From assembly GCA_027186245.1 (NCBI GenBank), contig CP114499.1, positions 1,493,001 through 1,557,000 of the forward strand: 64,000 bases of DNA. Reading direction: 5' to 3'. Positions 1 through 11,195 of the stretch are shown here, piece after piece (position 1 is the first letter of the stretch; the number at the start of each line of letters is the position of its first letter). The translations under genes were made by a program, and so were the position numbers. The notes beneath the pieces were generated by a model, which worked only from the letters and a program-made list of their open reading frames with translations, did not search any database and was not told the DNA's origin. The DNA comes from Coriaria nepalensis (lineage: Eukaryota > Streptophyta > Magnoliopsida > Cucurbitales > Coriariaceae).

Positions 1-49
1 TGAAGAACTAAGTAAATATAGCAAGGTTATATACTCGGAAACCCCCTAC

Positions 50-595
50 CAGACTTTGGTTGTAAACTGCATTTTGGGAGGCTCAAAAGGATATCCATCT
101 GCAAAAAGAAGAAGAAAATAAGCGTTGAAAATGCTGTTAGGCATTTTGACAAAGCCGTTTCTCACAGCAACTAGCGATATCGCAGCTATCCAGTAAACTC
201 ACATAAGCAAATGATTTGAAATTGTTTTCTTTACAAAAACCCTAACCCCTTAGGGTTCCCGACACCATGAGAATTCAAAGTCAAAGAAGTTATATTCATG
301 GAATTTCTCCTTCTTCCTTCTCCAATTAAGCATATATTACTTCGTCGAGAGGGAATTACCAGGATTCGAAGAAACACATCGAAAAAGAAAAAGAAGGAAA
401 GGAAAGGAAATAGGCACCCGGCAATGTGATATCGATTTGGAAAATTCCACCTTCGTAAGGAGTTCCAGTCGGACCAGGAATGGTGCCGAGAAGACAGGCG
501 AGATTATCGCTTTTAGGTGCGACTCTGATACCAGACGCTTCAATGTCTTTGCTGCATTCTTGGAGCTCCTTCTGCACTCGAGAGAAGTCGATCAT
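50..595 (-). CDS. UBC27: Ubiquitin-conjugating enzyme E2, UBC27-like (5' part, runs off the left edge)
   Basis: Two coding exons are visible on the minus strand: 595-418 and 98-50, joined in frame by a 319-bp GT-AG intron. The protein begins MIDFSRVQKELQEC and continues through the E2 core beta-sheet, with GTIPGPTGTPYEGG and then DGYPFEPPKMQF after the splice. The next donor (GTAGGG) interrupts the Trp codon that precedes the conserved HPN segment, so the catalytic cysteine and any C-terminal UBA domain lie outside the window. The start is the ATG at 595; an in-frame TTG six bases upstream is not needed. Plant UBC27 is a class II E2 with a UBA extension that transfers ubiquitin from E1 to substrates or E3s. 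Family assignment rests on the recognised N-terminus and the exon 2 sequence; the orthology is inference. Confidence 0.85.
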
Positions 596-624
596 CTTCA
601 AGCTACTTCCAGAAGAGACGCCAA

Positions 625-1499
625 AAAAACACCTAGATTGAATAAAAAACAGAGCAAGAAAGAGAAGCGAAAACTCTTGAGGTTGAAGAAGAAAGGTGGC
701 TTTTTTTGCTTTCTCTTATGCCTGCCTTTTACTCTTTCTTTTCTCTCTCTCTCTCTCTTGATGCTAGTGTGGCCCCACAGAGAGAGAGATGATACACTTT
801 TCTCAAAAACTTAGTATTAAACAAAGCAATTGATCAAAAACTTTATCCTATTTTTGGTCCTCGCTCAAAAACCAAAATGAAAATATAAAATAAAATTTTA
901 AAAGGCATCCCCAAAAATTTTGATATCTTTTACTTTTCCCCCCTTCCTTCTTCTCAAACAACTTTAATCAATTTTATCCTAAATCTAGCCACCACATCGA
1001 CACCGCACTTCTGCTTCCGCTCTCCCTTTCAACCAATCTCTGGTGTTAAGAAGACCTCATCATATGATCGAAATCTGGTTTCTTCAAGAAACCAAATCAA
1101 AACCAATTCTCATTTCTTGAAGAACTGGATCGAACTTGGATTTTATTTCTTCAAAATTTTTTTTATCCAATTTCTTTGAGAAATATGATCGAGAAATAAG
1201 ATTGGAAATCAGACTTAATCTAGATTTTTGAAGAAATTACATTGAACTCGAATCTAATTTCTTTGAGAAATTGGATTGAAACCTTTTTATTTTACTACTA
1301 TATTTTTTTTTCTAAAAATATAAATAAAGATATTAATGACGACATGATAATTAATTTTTAGAAAAAAAAAATATTTAAAATAATAATAATAATATGAAAA
1401 TTAAATTTAAATAAATTTTAAATAAAATGAAATGAATTAACTATTATATATACTACTATTTATTGACTCATCAATCAAGTAACTGATATGGATGATTAA
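625..1499. other. Intergenic, AT-rich, with degenerate palindromic repeats
   Basis: No gene is seen. CT and GA runs at 730-790 are probably the UBC27-like promoter or 5' UTR. Between about 1075 and 1285 a motif resembling TTTCTTGAAGAAATTGGAT recurs about five times at 45-60-base intervals, each copy partly palindromic. The remainder is AT-rich. Confidence 0.5.
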
Positions 1500-2644
1500 T
1501 AACTCACCGCCTCACTTTATCTACAATAGAGGGAAAAGATCTGGATTCACCATCCATGTTGGCTTGTGGCCAATTGGTTTGAGGTGAAGATTTCTGTTTA
1601 GACCAACAAGTCTTGCCATTGTGTCCCAGTTTGTCACAGTTGAAAAATGATGCTTGATTGACCTGGGTGATATAGTTTTTGGAATGCCAAGAGGGGATAG
1701 TGAGTCTTATTAAGGGATTGAGCAGTACGGAAAGGAGTACCTTGAGAGAAGAAATGACGGTTGGAGTTGTTTTGGGGGCCGGAATTGTTGTTGTTGGCCA
1801 GATGTATATTGCTGATTTCTAGAGTACCCGTGGTCATTGTTTCCCTTGTTGGCCCCTCATTTTTTAGTAAATTGTGCCGTGATTTGAGTGTCCTCCTTTT
1901 GATCGTCGCCATGTTTCTGAACTAGTTCCTCATCAAAAAGCTTGTCATAGAGATCCTGAAAATTGATTGGAGAATCTCGAACTCTCATTGCAGCTATCAA
2001 CTCCTTGAACTCATCAGATAAGCCATTAAGAGAATGAGCAATGATATCCGTATCACTCAAGGGATGGCCGATGAGAGCAAGGTCATCAATGATGCTCTTC
2101 TCTTTGGTCATGTACTCTGTAACGGACCTGGCCTCCTTCTTGGTGGACAGCGTAGATAGAAGTGTCAGCATCAAAGTATTTGATCTATTGGCATAGCTGG
2201 ATTCTAATTTGTTCCAAGCTTCTGCCGAGGTACAATTTTCAATGGTGGGTCCAATCGTGCTATGAACTATACAGCATGAATACTTAGTAGTAGAAAATGT
2301 AGTCTGGGTCTGTTTTTTGTGGACAGGTATGAGATCCATCAACAAAACCAAGAAGCCCATAGCCAAATGATTGGTCATTTAAGACTTCCATAGAACATAG
2401 TTCCCTCCTCCTTTGGAAAGCTTAAAAATAATCTGAGAAGAAGCATTCAAAGAGATTAGATTACCACTAAAAGGACCAGAGTTACCTTGGGTTGTTGAAT
2501 TGGAAGCAGATACAACCACCACAGGACTTCTATGAGAGGTTGCCGAGTTTGCCTTTTGTGAAGTTGAATATGACATCTCGGTTGGAAAAGAAGAAGATGC
2601 TAGCAAAATCCTAGAGAGGAGAGAAGTTATTCCTGGACAACAAT
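1500..2644 (-). pseudogene. Ty1/copia retrotransposon gag relic
   Basis: Reading on the minus strand away from the LTR at 2673-2974, a gag-type protein begins around MSYSTSQKANSATSHRS. It continues through LSKGGGNYVLWKS and then a UBN2-type gag segment (LESSYANRSNTLMLTLLSTL and LSDEFKELIAAMRVRDSPI). It is broken. A stop codon follows YVLWKS, and a frameshift just after MTNHL moves the frame, because the other frame reads GYGLLGFVDGSHTCPQKT. A second shift lies before a degenerate zinc knuckle FNCDKLGHNGKTCW, whose first zinc cysteine position is Phe. The element is cut off near 1500, with no protease, integrase or RT. Copia gag normally packages retroelement RNA; this copy cannot do so. Confidence 0.85.
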
Positions 2645-2656
2645 GCTCTGATACCA
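2645..2656 (-). other. Retrotransposon primer-binding site (initiator Met tRNA type)
   Basis: The minus strand reads TGGTATCAGAGC, the usual complement of the 3' end of plant initiator methionine tRNA. It lies 16 bases inside the end of the LTR and just upstream of the gag start, as expected for a copia element. This fixes the element's orientation. Confidence 0.85.
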
Positions 2657-2672
2657 TAAATAATTCAAGGAT

Positions 2673-2974
2673 TGTGAGAAAAGTTGTCTATTTTTCATTA
2701 ACTCAAGTGAAAAATATATACGTGTTTATAGTAATTATATAATAGGAAAATATATCAAATGAATAAATATAAACAATCATATATATTGGTCAATGTAATT
2801 AGGAAAACTAAATCAATGTAATGACCATGCACTTATGCAGCTCTAAATCATAAGATATATATACATGCATAAACTGTATACGCAAACAATATAACAGCAA
2901 GCATATGGTAATATAAAAATTTTATCCTTTTGGTTAAGGAATCAATTATATACTAGAAAATTAAGTCACTAACA
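2673..2974 (-). repeat. Copia 5' LTR (about 302 bp)
   Basis: On the minus strand the segment starts TGTTAGTGAC and ends CTCACA, giving TG...CA ends with short inverted termini (TGTTAG and TGTGAG on opposite strands). It is followed at once by the primer-binding site and gag. A TATA-like run and a TAATGAAAAATAGA stretch near its 3' part resemble the R/U5 part of plant LTRs. The matching 3' LTR is not in the window, so the target duplication cannot be read. Confidence 0.75.
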
Positions 2975-3319
2975 ATTTTCATTTTCATGAATATATGATC
3001 AAGTAATGAACTTATAAGTGTAACAATATGATAAAGAAGGAACAGAGCCATATACATTTAGATGTATATGGAAACATATAACAAGAAAGATAGAGATGAA
3101 GAAGATAAAGATGAACATATAAGATAAGAAATCTGGAGATGATAATAACATTTAGAACTGATTATTACAGATGGACTTGGAAGAAAAGATCAAAGCTAAA
3201 CCGATAAAAATAAGATAAGAATCCTTTCAACTATTGTCTGAGGAGCTACTAAAGTAGTACAAAGAAGATGGATATAAATTCATTCATCTGGGTATGATTC
3301 AAGTTGTGTTAAGACCTAT

Positions 3320-5743
3320 ATGTGGCTAGGCCTAGAGATATATACTCTTATTATCTTAAGAGATAAAAGGCATAATAGATATGATCATTCTTTATTGGGG
3401 ATCGTTGAATTGTCAATAGGTGACGGTCCGCTTTACTTCGAGTGTTTTCTAGATTTGTGTCAGTCCCTCGTAGACATAAATATAATGAAAGCTCTCATAC
3501 TAGATCTGCATATGGCTGGCTTCGAAATGGAAACGATGTCATAGCATATCACACTTATCCCAAAAAGGTAGCCCTAGCCCCTCGGAAAATATAAAGAAGA
3601 GAGAGACTACCTTGTTCATCACCAATCCTGAGAAGACCAGCACACTAGTCCCTCAAATTACTAAGTTGGATAAGGTTAAATTCCCGGAGAAATGGGTCTC
3701 CGAGAATACAGTACCATAACCAAAAGCATCACAAAGAGAATTATCTCAGATCAAAGAACGAGAGGATGCAAGCATAGAGATTAGTTTCTCTGATCGAAGA
3801 AAAATTTTCCTAGGGGAAATTAGGTCCTCTAGAGTCAAGACTGTCAAGCACTCCACTACTTCAATTCTAGATCATCTGGAAAGTTTGAGAATAATTAGAG
3901 AATTATATCACCCCCAACATAGAGTAGAGACATCAATCCCGTCCACGAGACCGAATCTCCTACTCTATCAGATATGAGATATGCTTCCCATAACCAAAGT
4001 GACATCTTGGTGCTAGAAAACCAAGGTGATTCGTACTATGTGACAAGAATCTAGATGTTGTATAATTCCGAACATAATAGAGAAAGAAGACTCTGGTTCA
4101 AAAACACTTTTGCCCCAAAAAAACAAAAATACTGGAAAGGCATGTTCAACCAGTACGTAGAAAAGTTGTGTCAATCATATGAAGACAAGTTGAAAGTTAT
4201 TAAAAGAAAAAATAAGGTGACTATTGCTTGATGCTAAATAATACATTCCGAACCTAGAAGACTAAAGGTTTGATGAGAGATATTTAGGAAAGCCACCCGT
4301 CATTGCTAAATTTGGAAGTAGTAATCGACGACAAGGTCAGTGTCGGAGCAACCCCGTTCAAACAAGAAGAATCATACGTTCTCAAAGGAGTAAATAATAT
4401 CATTATTCATACCAACTATACAAATTTACATGTCCAGACGTTGGGAGAGCAACTAACACGGGTAAAAGTTGTTATTAAAAACATGACGGCTGCAAAGGTG
4501 ATCCCCAAGAAGTTAGAAACTTCTGAGAGGAAAATTTCAATGATCAAGCCACCAACATCGGTGGAAATGAATTGGTCATCAAAAAGAGTCACTAAAGATA
4601 TGTTGGAAGAGCTGACCAATAGACTTACAAAATTAGGAATAAGAGAATCTCAGTTACAATCTCTTAAAGAAAAATTAATAAAAGATACTGATTCAGAAGC
4701 TTCTGAGGAATTACCTCATATAGCAAAGCTTAGTTTGAAGTCAAAAGGACCAACCAAGTCCTACTATCATCGCCCCTCTCCAGTGGACGTGACATTTGAA
4801 AAGTTATGGTAGAATGATATGTTGTCATTCACTGGGAAAGCAATTAATGAGTGGAATATAGACGGGATGTCAGAATACCAGATTTGGAAAACAGTTTCTC
4901 ACATGATGATGTGCCTCGAAGCTTGCCATCTCCACGAAAGGGAGTTTCTAATGTGTCAATTCCCCAAGTCATTACATGTGGATTTGTAGGGCAGTTGAAG
5001 AAATGGTGGGATTTTGCCCTATATGAAGCAAATAGATTCAAAATCATGACTGCTTCAAAGGAAGTGATGAAGGTCGAGAACAATATGCAATCTCAGACAA
5101 CAATCTTAGATGCAGTCAACACGCTAGTTTACATGTTGACCTTGTTTTTCTGCGATAATAATAATAACCTATCTGAAGCAGATAGATTCAAAATCATGAC
5201 TACTTCAAAGGAAGTGATGAAGGTCGAGAACAATATGCAATCTCAGACGACAATCTCAGATGCAGTCAACACGGCAATTTACACGTTAACCTTATTTTTC
5301 TGCAATAATAATAATAACCTCTTGGCTAAAGCCTATGAATAACTGATGAGACTGAAATGCCCAACCTATCACACTATAAATAGTAAACGGATGTATTCTT
5401 TACCAAAGTTCTACAATGATTGGATTGTAATGTTGAATACTAGAAACAACACTTTCTTGGTTTCCCCATGCTTTTCACCTCGAAGGTAATAGAAAAGCTA
5501 AAGGTTGATGGCTCAGTTCCTTGGGTCAATTATACCTATAGCGAACTCTCTCAGGTCATAAATGACAAAGCTGTTCATCTGTGTAACAACATTAAGCTTT
5601 GTTTAAAATTGGCTAAGCAAAAGATTGAGGGAAAACGAGCCCTTGGGGATTTTTGTGAGCAAATGGGATTAGAGGACGTGTGTAAATTGATTATTACAGT
5701 TTACCATGATAGGGCAAAATTAGTTTATGCTAGAGAACAAGGA
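3320..5743 (+). pseudogene. Decayed caulimovirid-like (endogenous pararetrovirus) sequence
   Basis: Three broken blocks run in the same direction. Block one (3320-3541) resembles part of a movement-protein-type domain (ELSIGDGPLYFECF, then NIMKALILDL). Block two (4303-4809) is a charged, coiled-coil-like segment that stops at a TAG after FEKLW. Block three (about 4810-5743) resembles capsid-type sequence: NEWNIDGMSEYQIWK, GFVGQLKKWWDF, PWVNYTYSELSQVINDKA and GDFCEQMGLEDV. Frames shift between and inside the blocks, and several stops are present. Protease, reverse transcriptase and RNase H are not seen, so the copy is dead. An exact 150-base in-frame tandem duplication lies in block three. The alternative is a distant LTR-retroelement gag. 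Family assignment is from memory of sequences annotated as plant endogenous caulimovirids. Confidence 0.55.
5025..5324 (+). repeat. 150-bp in-frame tandem duplication inside the caulimovirid-like block
   Basis: Two units, 5025-5174 and 5175-5324, are offset by exactly 150 bases (50 codons) and are over 90% alike by eye. Both encode RFKIMT(A/T)SKEVMKVENN and end in an Asn run (AATAATAATAATAACCT). The duplication keeps the frame although the surrounding frame is broken. Confidence 0.9.
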
Positions 5744-7504
5744 TGATTTAAGACACATATATATATATTAGTTTGCAAGTGTAGTGATCTCTAACTATAT
5801 AAATAGATTATATGTATACTAAATAAGTAAAATGTTTCCTAAAGTAAAGGATGGTTTAAAACCTAAATATGATATTACTACAACTAATTAAGCATTACTT
5901 GCTATTAACATTCCCTTAGTATCATTTCTTCTAATTGTTTTACTATTGATTACATGCATACATAAGAACGTGTATTCGGATCTGGATCCCAAATATCCAA
6001 CCGGATCTTTTAGATCCAGATATCTCGAACCGGACCCGGATATCTCTTTTTGGGACTAAGGGTAACCACTCTATCCGCTCCGTCATGGATAGGGCAGTTA
6101 TCAACCCCTGCCTCGTTTTTTTTTATTATTTATTTTGGATTTAGGATATAATTATGTTTGTATTTTTTTTTAATTAAAAGGATATCCATTAGATATCATG
6201 ACGGATAACCACCGAGGAATGGATAACCACCGAGGAACGGATATCATGACGGGCAGATATCTATCTATCTCAAATTTTTAATGAAATTAATTGTCTTGTC
6301 CACTCTATCGGCGGGCGGATTGGATGATTATAACGGTTATAGATATTTTACACAAACCTACTAAAAATGCATATTAATTTCCTTGATTACGTGGGAAATG
6401 CACATCAAACCTCCATATTAAATAACAAATTAATAACTAACTCTAAATTAGTCTTAAATAACATATTAATAACTAACTCTAAATTGGATAATTTTGATGA
6501 TCTCTATAATAACTCGAAATACCATATTTTTAGTTCAAGTTCACAAAATATAATTTAACCTTGTAAATCTACTTGAAACTCAATTCAAAAAACCCAATTT
6601 TAATGGCTTTTAGCCGGATACTTGCACAAGTTTTCACTAAGAAAGTTTTGTAACGTAAGAAAAAACTGCAGACAATTGGTTCTTGATTGCATGTTGAACA
6701 ACGTGTCGGTTTGCATCATTTTCAGAAAGTCATTCATCTTTCTTCTTTATAGTGCAATATAGGCCCAAATTAAGCATGAAGCTACGTTGGTTCAATTGAA
6801 CTGTGGACTAATTTAATGCATGGATAAACACTGAGAATCGTAAACAAAGGGAAAACTTGACGAATGTCATCCGGACACCCAAGAAGTCAAAGCCCATATT
6901 AATAGGATTATGGGATATATTATGGTAAAATCACATCCCAACAAAGTTACAAAGCAAGATGAGGTTTGAAAACATTTTGAAACGGTGCTAAAAGGGAAAG
7001 CAATTCAATATCCCTTTCTTCTTTTCCTTTTTTTTTTCCCCCCCTTCTAATTTACCTTTGCTTTATATATATCCTCAAGAAAGGGTTAAAAAAATAAATA
7101 AATAAATAACAATAATAATGAAAATAGAATATGTGACAGTGGTTAAAGTCCAAGGCTCTGTGAGATCTATCTCGAGTCTCTGGTCAATGTCCATGGTAGC
7201 TTCGGAACCCCGGCCAAAAGAAAAATGAAAAGATAAACATCTTTTACATGACATGATATTGTCACAAAATATACAAATTAAAACAGTTTCAATTGACTTT
7301 TTGCTGAAAATTTGGGTTATTGCTCGCATCATTCATTGTGCCAGTAAAAAGATTCCTTCTTCTTTCTTGTCTATAACACTCTCTCGTCTCACCCACCACT
7401 TCACACTTTCACTTCATCCGATACCATTGCTTGCTCCATCTCTCTTCCTTTCTTTTTTTTTTTTTTTCACTTTCTTTTTCTCCTGCTCTCATCTCATTTC
7501 ATCA
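5744..7504. other. Intergenic region with GGATATC-rich repeats; CASP-like upstream region
   Basis: No gene is seen. From about 5975 to 6260 the sequence is rich in GGATATC/GGATCT words and has two tandem copies of GGATAACCACCGAGGAA near 6203-6240. It resembles a similar word-rich patch at 59230-59400. AT-rich material follows to 7000. The stretch 7340-7500 is CT-rich and is probably the promoter and 5' UTR of the CASP-like gene. Confidence 0.5.
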
Positions 7505-8291
7505 ATGGCCACCTCTGAATCCAAGTTTCAAGAAAACCCGACTCCGACAACCCAAAAACTCTTACTTGGAACCCAAATTTGTGTAAGACTGTTTCTACTT
7601 GCAACCACCTTGGCTTCAACTTGGTTGATTCTCACTGCAAAACAATCAACAGAGATGTTTGGGATAGTTTTCATTGCTCAATACAGCTACTCTCCTGCTT
7701 TCAAGTAACTTTCGTATGCCAAAAGAAAATAAAAAAGAATTCTTTTGTTCTCTTTGTGACATAAATTTAAGATGGCTGTGATCGTGACCCGATCACAAAT
7801 GGTTTTCGTTGTCTTAATCTCTTGCAGATTTTTAGGCTTTGCAAATGCTGTTGCATGTGCATATGCTCTTTTCTCGTTGTGTCTTCTTCTCATCTTGAAT
7901 TGTCACCTCTCCAACCCTACCAACTTCTTCTTCTTGTTCCTTCAAGATTTGGTATGGTTTTTGTTGAACTTCCTTTAAGGAGATCCAAACTGCCATTTCT
8001 CTAATGGGGATGCAATAGCAAACTGAATTTTCATGTCAATTAACAACTTTTTTCTTTTTGTTATGACAGTTTATGATGTTGGTGGTGGTGGGGGGATGTG
8101 CGGCAGCCACCGCGATAGGCTATGTGGGGAAGAACGGGAACCTCCGAGCTGGTTGGTCTCCAATTTGTGATCAATTCGAGAGGTTTTGCCATAGAATGAT
8201 GATTTCGATGATACTTTCTTACATGTCTCTTATTTTCCTACTCACTCTCACTATCATCTCTGCAAGCAAGTCTAGGCAGACTCCAGTTTAG
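7505..8291 (+). CDS. CASP-like (CASPL) four-helix membrane protein
   Basis: Three exons join cleanly in frame: 7505-7704, 7828-7951 and 8070-8291, giving 181 residues, a typical CASPL length. Four membrane segments are evident: about 27-47 (RLFLLATTLASTWLIL), 69-91 (GFANAVACAYALFSLCLLL), 109-126 (FMMLVVVGGCAAATAIGY) and 150-172. The second extracellular loop carries GKNGN, then GWSPICDQFERFC, a cysteine-containing signature of the CASPL1 group. The N-terminus is short and hydrophilic (MATSESKFQENPTPTTQK). CASP and CASPL proteins form membrane scaffolds; the true CASPs organise the Casparian strip, while most CASPL roles are unknown. I place it in subfamily CASPL1 without a finer call. The start is the first ATG after the CT-rich leader, and all introns follow GT-AG. 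Confidence 0.87.
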
Positions 8292-8490
8292 AGCTGTTGT
8301 AATTAATCATCAGAGTAAGCAGAAAAGAAAAATAGATGTTGCCTGTGTCATTCGACACAAGATAATAATTACAAATCAAAAGCTTGAGGGCTTTTAACCC
8401 TCTACTTCTTAGGTTGTTATATATGTAAACAAAAAAGCAGTAGAGTTTTATATTTTTCTACTTCATAGTTAAATGCATGTACCTTCAGCC

Positions 8491-8640
8491 TCTATATAAT
8501 ACGTATATCTATATAATACGTATATCTATATAATACGTATATCTATATAATACGTATATCTATATAATACGTATATCTATATAATACGTATATCTATATA
8601 ATACGTATATCTATATAATACGTATATCTATATAATACGC
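8491..8640. repeat. 17-bp minisatellite, about 8.8 copies
   Basis: The unit TCTATATAATACGTATA is repeated head to tail with almost no variation until a final ACGC change at the end. Each unit holds the palindrome ATACGTAT. It starts 200 bases downstream of the CASP-like stop codon, so it may lie in or just beyond the 3' UTR. Confidence 0.95.
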
Positions 8641-9542
8641 ATATAATAATAGTAATGAAATTTTTATTTGGGTCAATGTGTGTTACACCAGTCCCTAAAA
8701 CGCACAACTGGATTTATTCACTCCCAACAAGGTCGTTGACATTGCAAGTGGGGCAAATTAGGCAGGTGGCTATTCTTCTTCTACCTCTCTATCATTAAAA
8801 AAAAAAAATCAGTTCAGGACCTTCAGGTTCGTCCGTGTGGGTCCCACAATCTAAATTAGCGGTGTAACATCTCTCTTACATATGATTCTTCCATTGATAG
8901 AGGCCTACCAAATATTTATATATATAGAAGTTGATGGGGCAATATAAGATTTGAAAAGGGCAGGGACCTGAATTGTTAAGGTAGCAGCCAACAAAAGAGA
9001 GCAAAAGTCCAACAGGAGAACAGAACAATTGCACATGCTCAACGGCAACTGCACATGGATTTCATACCCATAAACTATGGAAACTTGGTATAAAAGACTT
9101 CCATTCACTCCTATGGTAAATACTGAGCAGGAGCCGGGGATTCGCTGTTTCAGATAATCCCATTTTCCATAAAGCTCTTACATGCAAGTGTTTAGGACAA
9201 CTAATACAAAATATAAATACTAATGACGAGTCAACTTTTCCCAAATATATAAAACAGGATTAAAAAATCTATAAGTATGAATTCGAACACGGGAAATTTG
9301 CTATTAGTTTTATTTATTAGAAATGGGGTGAAAATCATACACACAAAATCAAGTTAGATCACCAAACCTAAGATCATGTCTTTACACTCTACTACCTTTT
9401 TTGTTTTTCCTTTTTCTACCCAAAGAAAGAGAGCTATTAACTAATATAAACAATTAAAGGAAAAAAGGAAAAAAAAATACCGAGAACCATTAAAAAAAGA
9501 GGAAAACAAGCATTAATTAATCAACATACAGATCAAATGATT
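8641..9542. other. Intergenic space and ARM-gene 3' flank
   Basis: No gene is supported. Short open frames at 8905-9244 have no recognisable domain. The last 150 bases are A-rich and probably hold the 3' UTR of the minus-strand ARM gene. Confidence 0.5.
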
Positions 9543-11195
9543 TCATCTCCGTTTTTCCAGCTGTGGTCTGGAAAAAACGCCCCATATGTTACTCTGGCCA
9601 AGGCTCTCCAAGACCTTTCTAGACCCTTCAACATCAAGTTCAACAAGTTTCTGGAGATGCAAACAAGCACCTGCTGCTACTATCTGTCTCCTACACTTTT
9701 TGGAATGAACAAGTGATGCCAGTAAAGAAACAGGGTACTTCTTATCCAAATTCTGAATCGAAGTGTCTAAAAGTTGAACCACATTAACTATCCCTGTTTC
9801 ATCTTTCCAAAAAATCCTCCTATTTCCAGCATATAACATTAAAGCTGATAAGGCTTTTGCAGCTCCTTCTTTCTCTTCAGTTGCTTTACCATCTAACATT
9901 TTAATCAAGGGATGAATACATCCACAATCACCTATATCTTTCCTAGTTTTCGTGCAAAATCCGAGTTCATAAACAGCCCGAGCAGCTTCAACTCTCACAC
10001 CTAAAACTCCAGAATTCAATACCATCAAAATTCGGGCTATAAATCCATCAGAAACAAGTACTTCTGCTATAGGAGGGTAAGAAGCCAGGTGCCTCAATAA
10101 CTCAACGGTGACCTCTAGACTTCTACCCGTGGGTCCCGCATCCCAGAAATTCCTCATTAACTCAATCCCACCTTCTTTGACGATCAAGAGCTTCAGGTTA
10201 TCATCTTCTGCAACTACATTACACAAACAACCAATTGCATTTTCTTGAGCAAATGAAGTGCCTGAAGCTAAAAGTCCTAAAAGGACAATAACCCCATTTT
10301 CTTCAATGAAGTTCTCTTTGATTTCACTAAATACGGCTAGATTTCTGATCACTCCAGCAGCAGAGGCTTGGGAAATTGGAGTTCCTGATTGGCAAATTTC
10401 TAATAGAGATGAAATTCCACCTCTTGATCCAATCGTTCTTGCGTTCTCTTTTGAAAAACTTAGAGATTGGAGAGCTATGCAGGCTTTCTCCTTAGCAAAA
10501 CAACTCCCTGAATCTAAGACCCTGACCAAATGATTCAATAGCAACAATCCGTCAGCAACTAAAACGTGCTTACTTGAATCCACCATGGAAACCCTAGAAA
10601 TTGCAGCAACGGATTTCTCCTTCATTTCGTAAGAGCTTGAATCGAGTAATCGAACAAGCACTGGAACAATACCTTGAGCTACGGCGATCATGACGTTCTT
10701 ATCATCTCGTTCGAGAAGCCCTAGCAGTACGTCCATGGCCAAGTGCTTGGCCTCGGTAGTTCCGATCTGCAACCGAGTGATCAAGTTTCTCGACTCAGCT
10801 CGAACAGCTTCCCTCTTCGAACTAGAAGAAACAGCGCCGTCTTGAAGAACTCCACTCCTGATTAATATTTCTCCGTCTCGAAGAATCCTATCAAGCTTAG
10901 CGATGACAGAGTCAATATCACTCTGAGTCTTGAGCTTTCCTGCGGATAGACTGCTCGTCCGGCAAGTTCTGGCGAGAGAAACGGCGTCGTGGAGGGAGTC
11001 GGAAATCGAGTGGAGGAGGTCGAGGGAGAGATAGTTGGATAAAGAGGTAGGGAGGTCGGAGAAATCGGAGAGTTGAGTTCTGAGATCGGAGAGTTTGGTA
11101 GTGATCATGGACCATTTGCCTTTAAAGCATTGGATGTGAGGGATTTCTTCGTCGAGAAGAGAAGAGAGAAGGCGGATCGTTTTCCGTTGCTTCAT
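9543..11195 (-). CDS. ARM-repeat protein, intronless (VAC8/PUB-like ARM family without a U-box)
   Basis: A single uninterrupted 550-residue frame starts at the ATG at 11195. The N-terminal part (about 1-115) is helical with SLLDEEIPHIQCFKGKW and DLLHSISDSLHDAVSLAR, resembling the N-terminal domain of plant U-box/ARM proteins. From about 130 to 530 there are consecutive armadillo repeats, seen as VPVLVRLLDSSSYEMKEKSV, SSLLEICQSGTPISQASAAG, IVLLGLLASGTSFAQENAIG and HPLIKMLDGKATEEKEGAAK. There is no U-box CPI motif, so E3 activity is not expected; a protein-binding scaffold role is inference. A telobox-like AAACCCTAAAA (minus strand) lies about 55 bases upstream of the ATG in a GA-rich leader. 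From memory, an intronless Arabidopsis ARM gene (At5g50900) is the likely counterpart. Confidence 0.9.
   Translation of the reverse strand: MKQRKTIRLLSSLLDEEIPHIQCFKGKWSMITTKLSDLRTQLSDFSDLPTSLSNYLSLDLLHSISDSLHDAVSLARTCRTSSLSAGKLKTQSDIDSVIAKLDRILRDGEILIRSGVLQDGAVSSSSKREAVRAESRNLITRLQIGTTEAKHLAMDVLLGLLERDDKNVMIAVAQGIVPVLVRLLDSSSYEMKEKSVAAISRVSMVDSSKHVLVADGLLLLNHLVRVLDSGSCFAKEKACIALQSLSFSKENARTIGSRGGISSLLEICQSGTPISQASAAGVIRNLAVFSEIKENFIEENGVIVLLGLLASGTSFAQENAIGCLCNVVAEDDNLKLLIVKEGGIELMRNFWDAGPTGRSLEVTVELLRHLASYPPIAEVLVSDGFIARILMVLNSGVLGVRVEAARAVYELGFCTKTRKDIGDCGCIHPLIKMLDGKATEEKEGAAKALSALMLYAGNRRIFWKDETGIVNVVQLLDTSIQNLDKKYPVSLLASLVHSKKCRRQIVAAGACLHLQKLVELDVEGSRKVLESLGQSNIWGVFSRPQLEKRR

Noticed and set aside
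437..814. 125-codon plus-strand frame
   Set aside because: It is the antisense of the UBC27-like exon 1 and its leader, with low-complexity ends.
8491..8640. CRISPR-like array
   Set aside because: The repeats are contiguous with no unique spacers and the host is a plant, so it is a minisatellite.
10258..10533. Open frame inside the ARM gene on the plus strand
   Set aside because: Antisense shadow of a long, well-supported protein.
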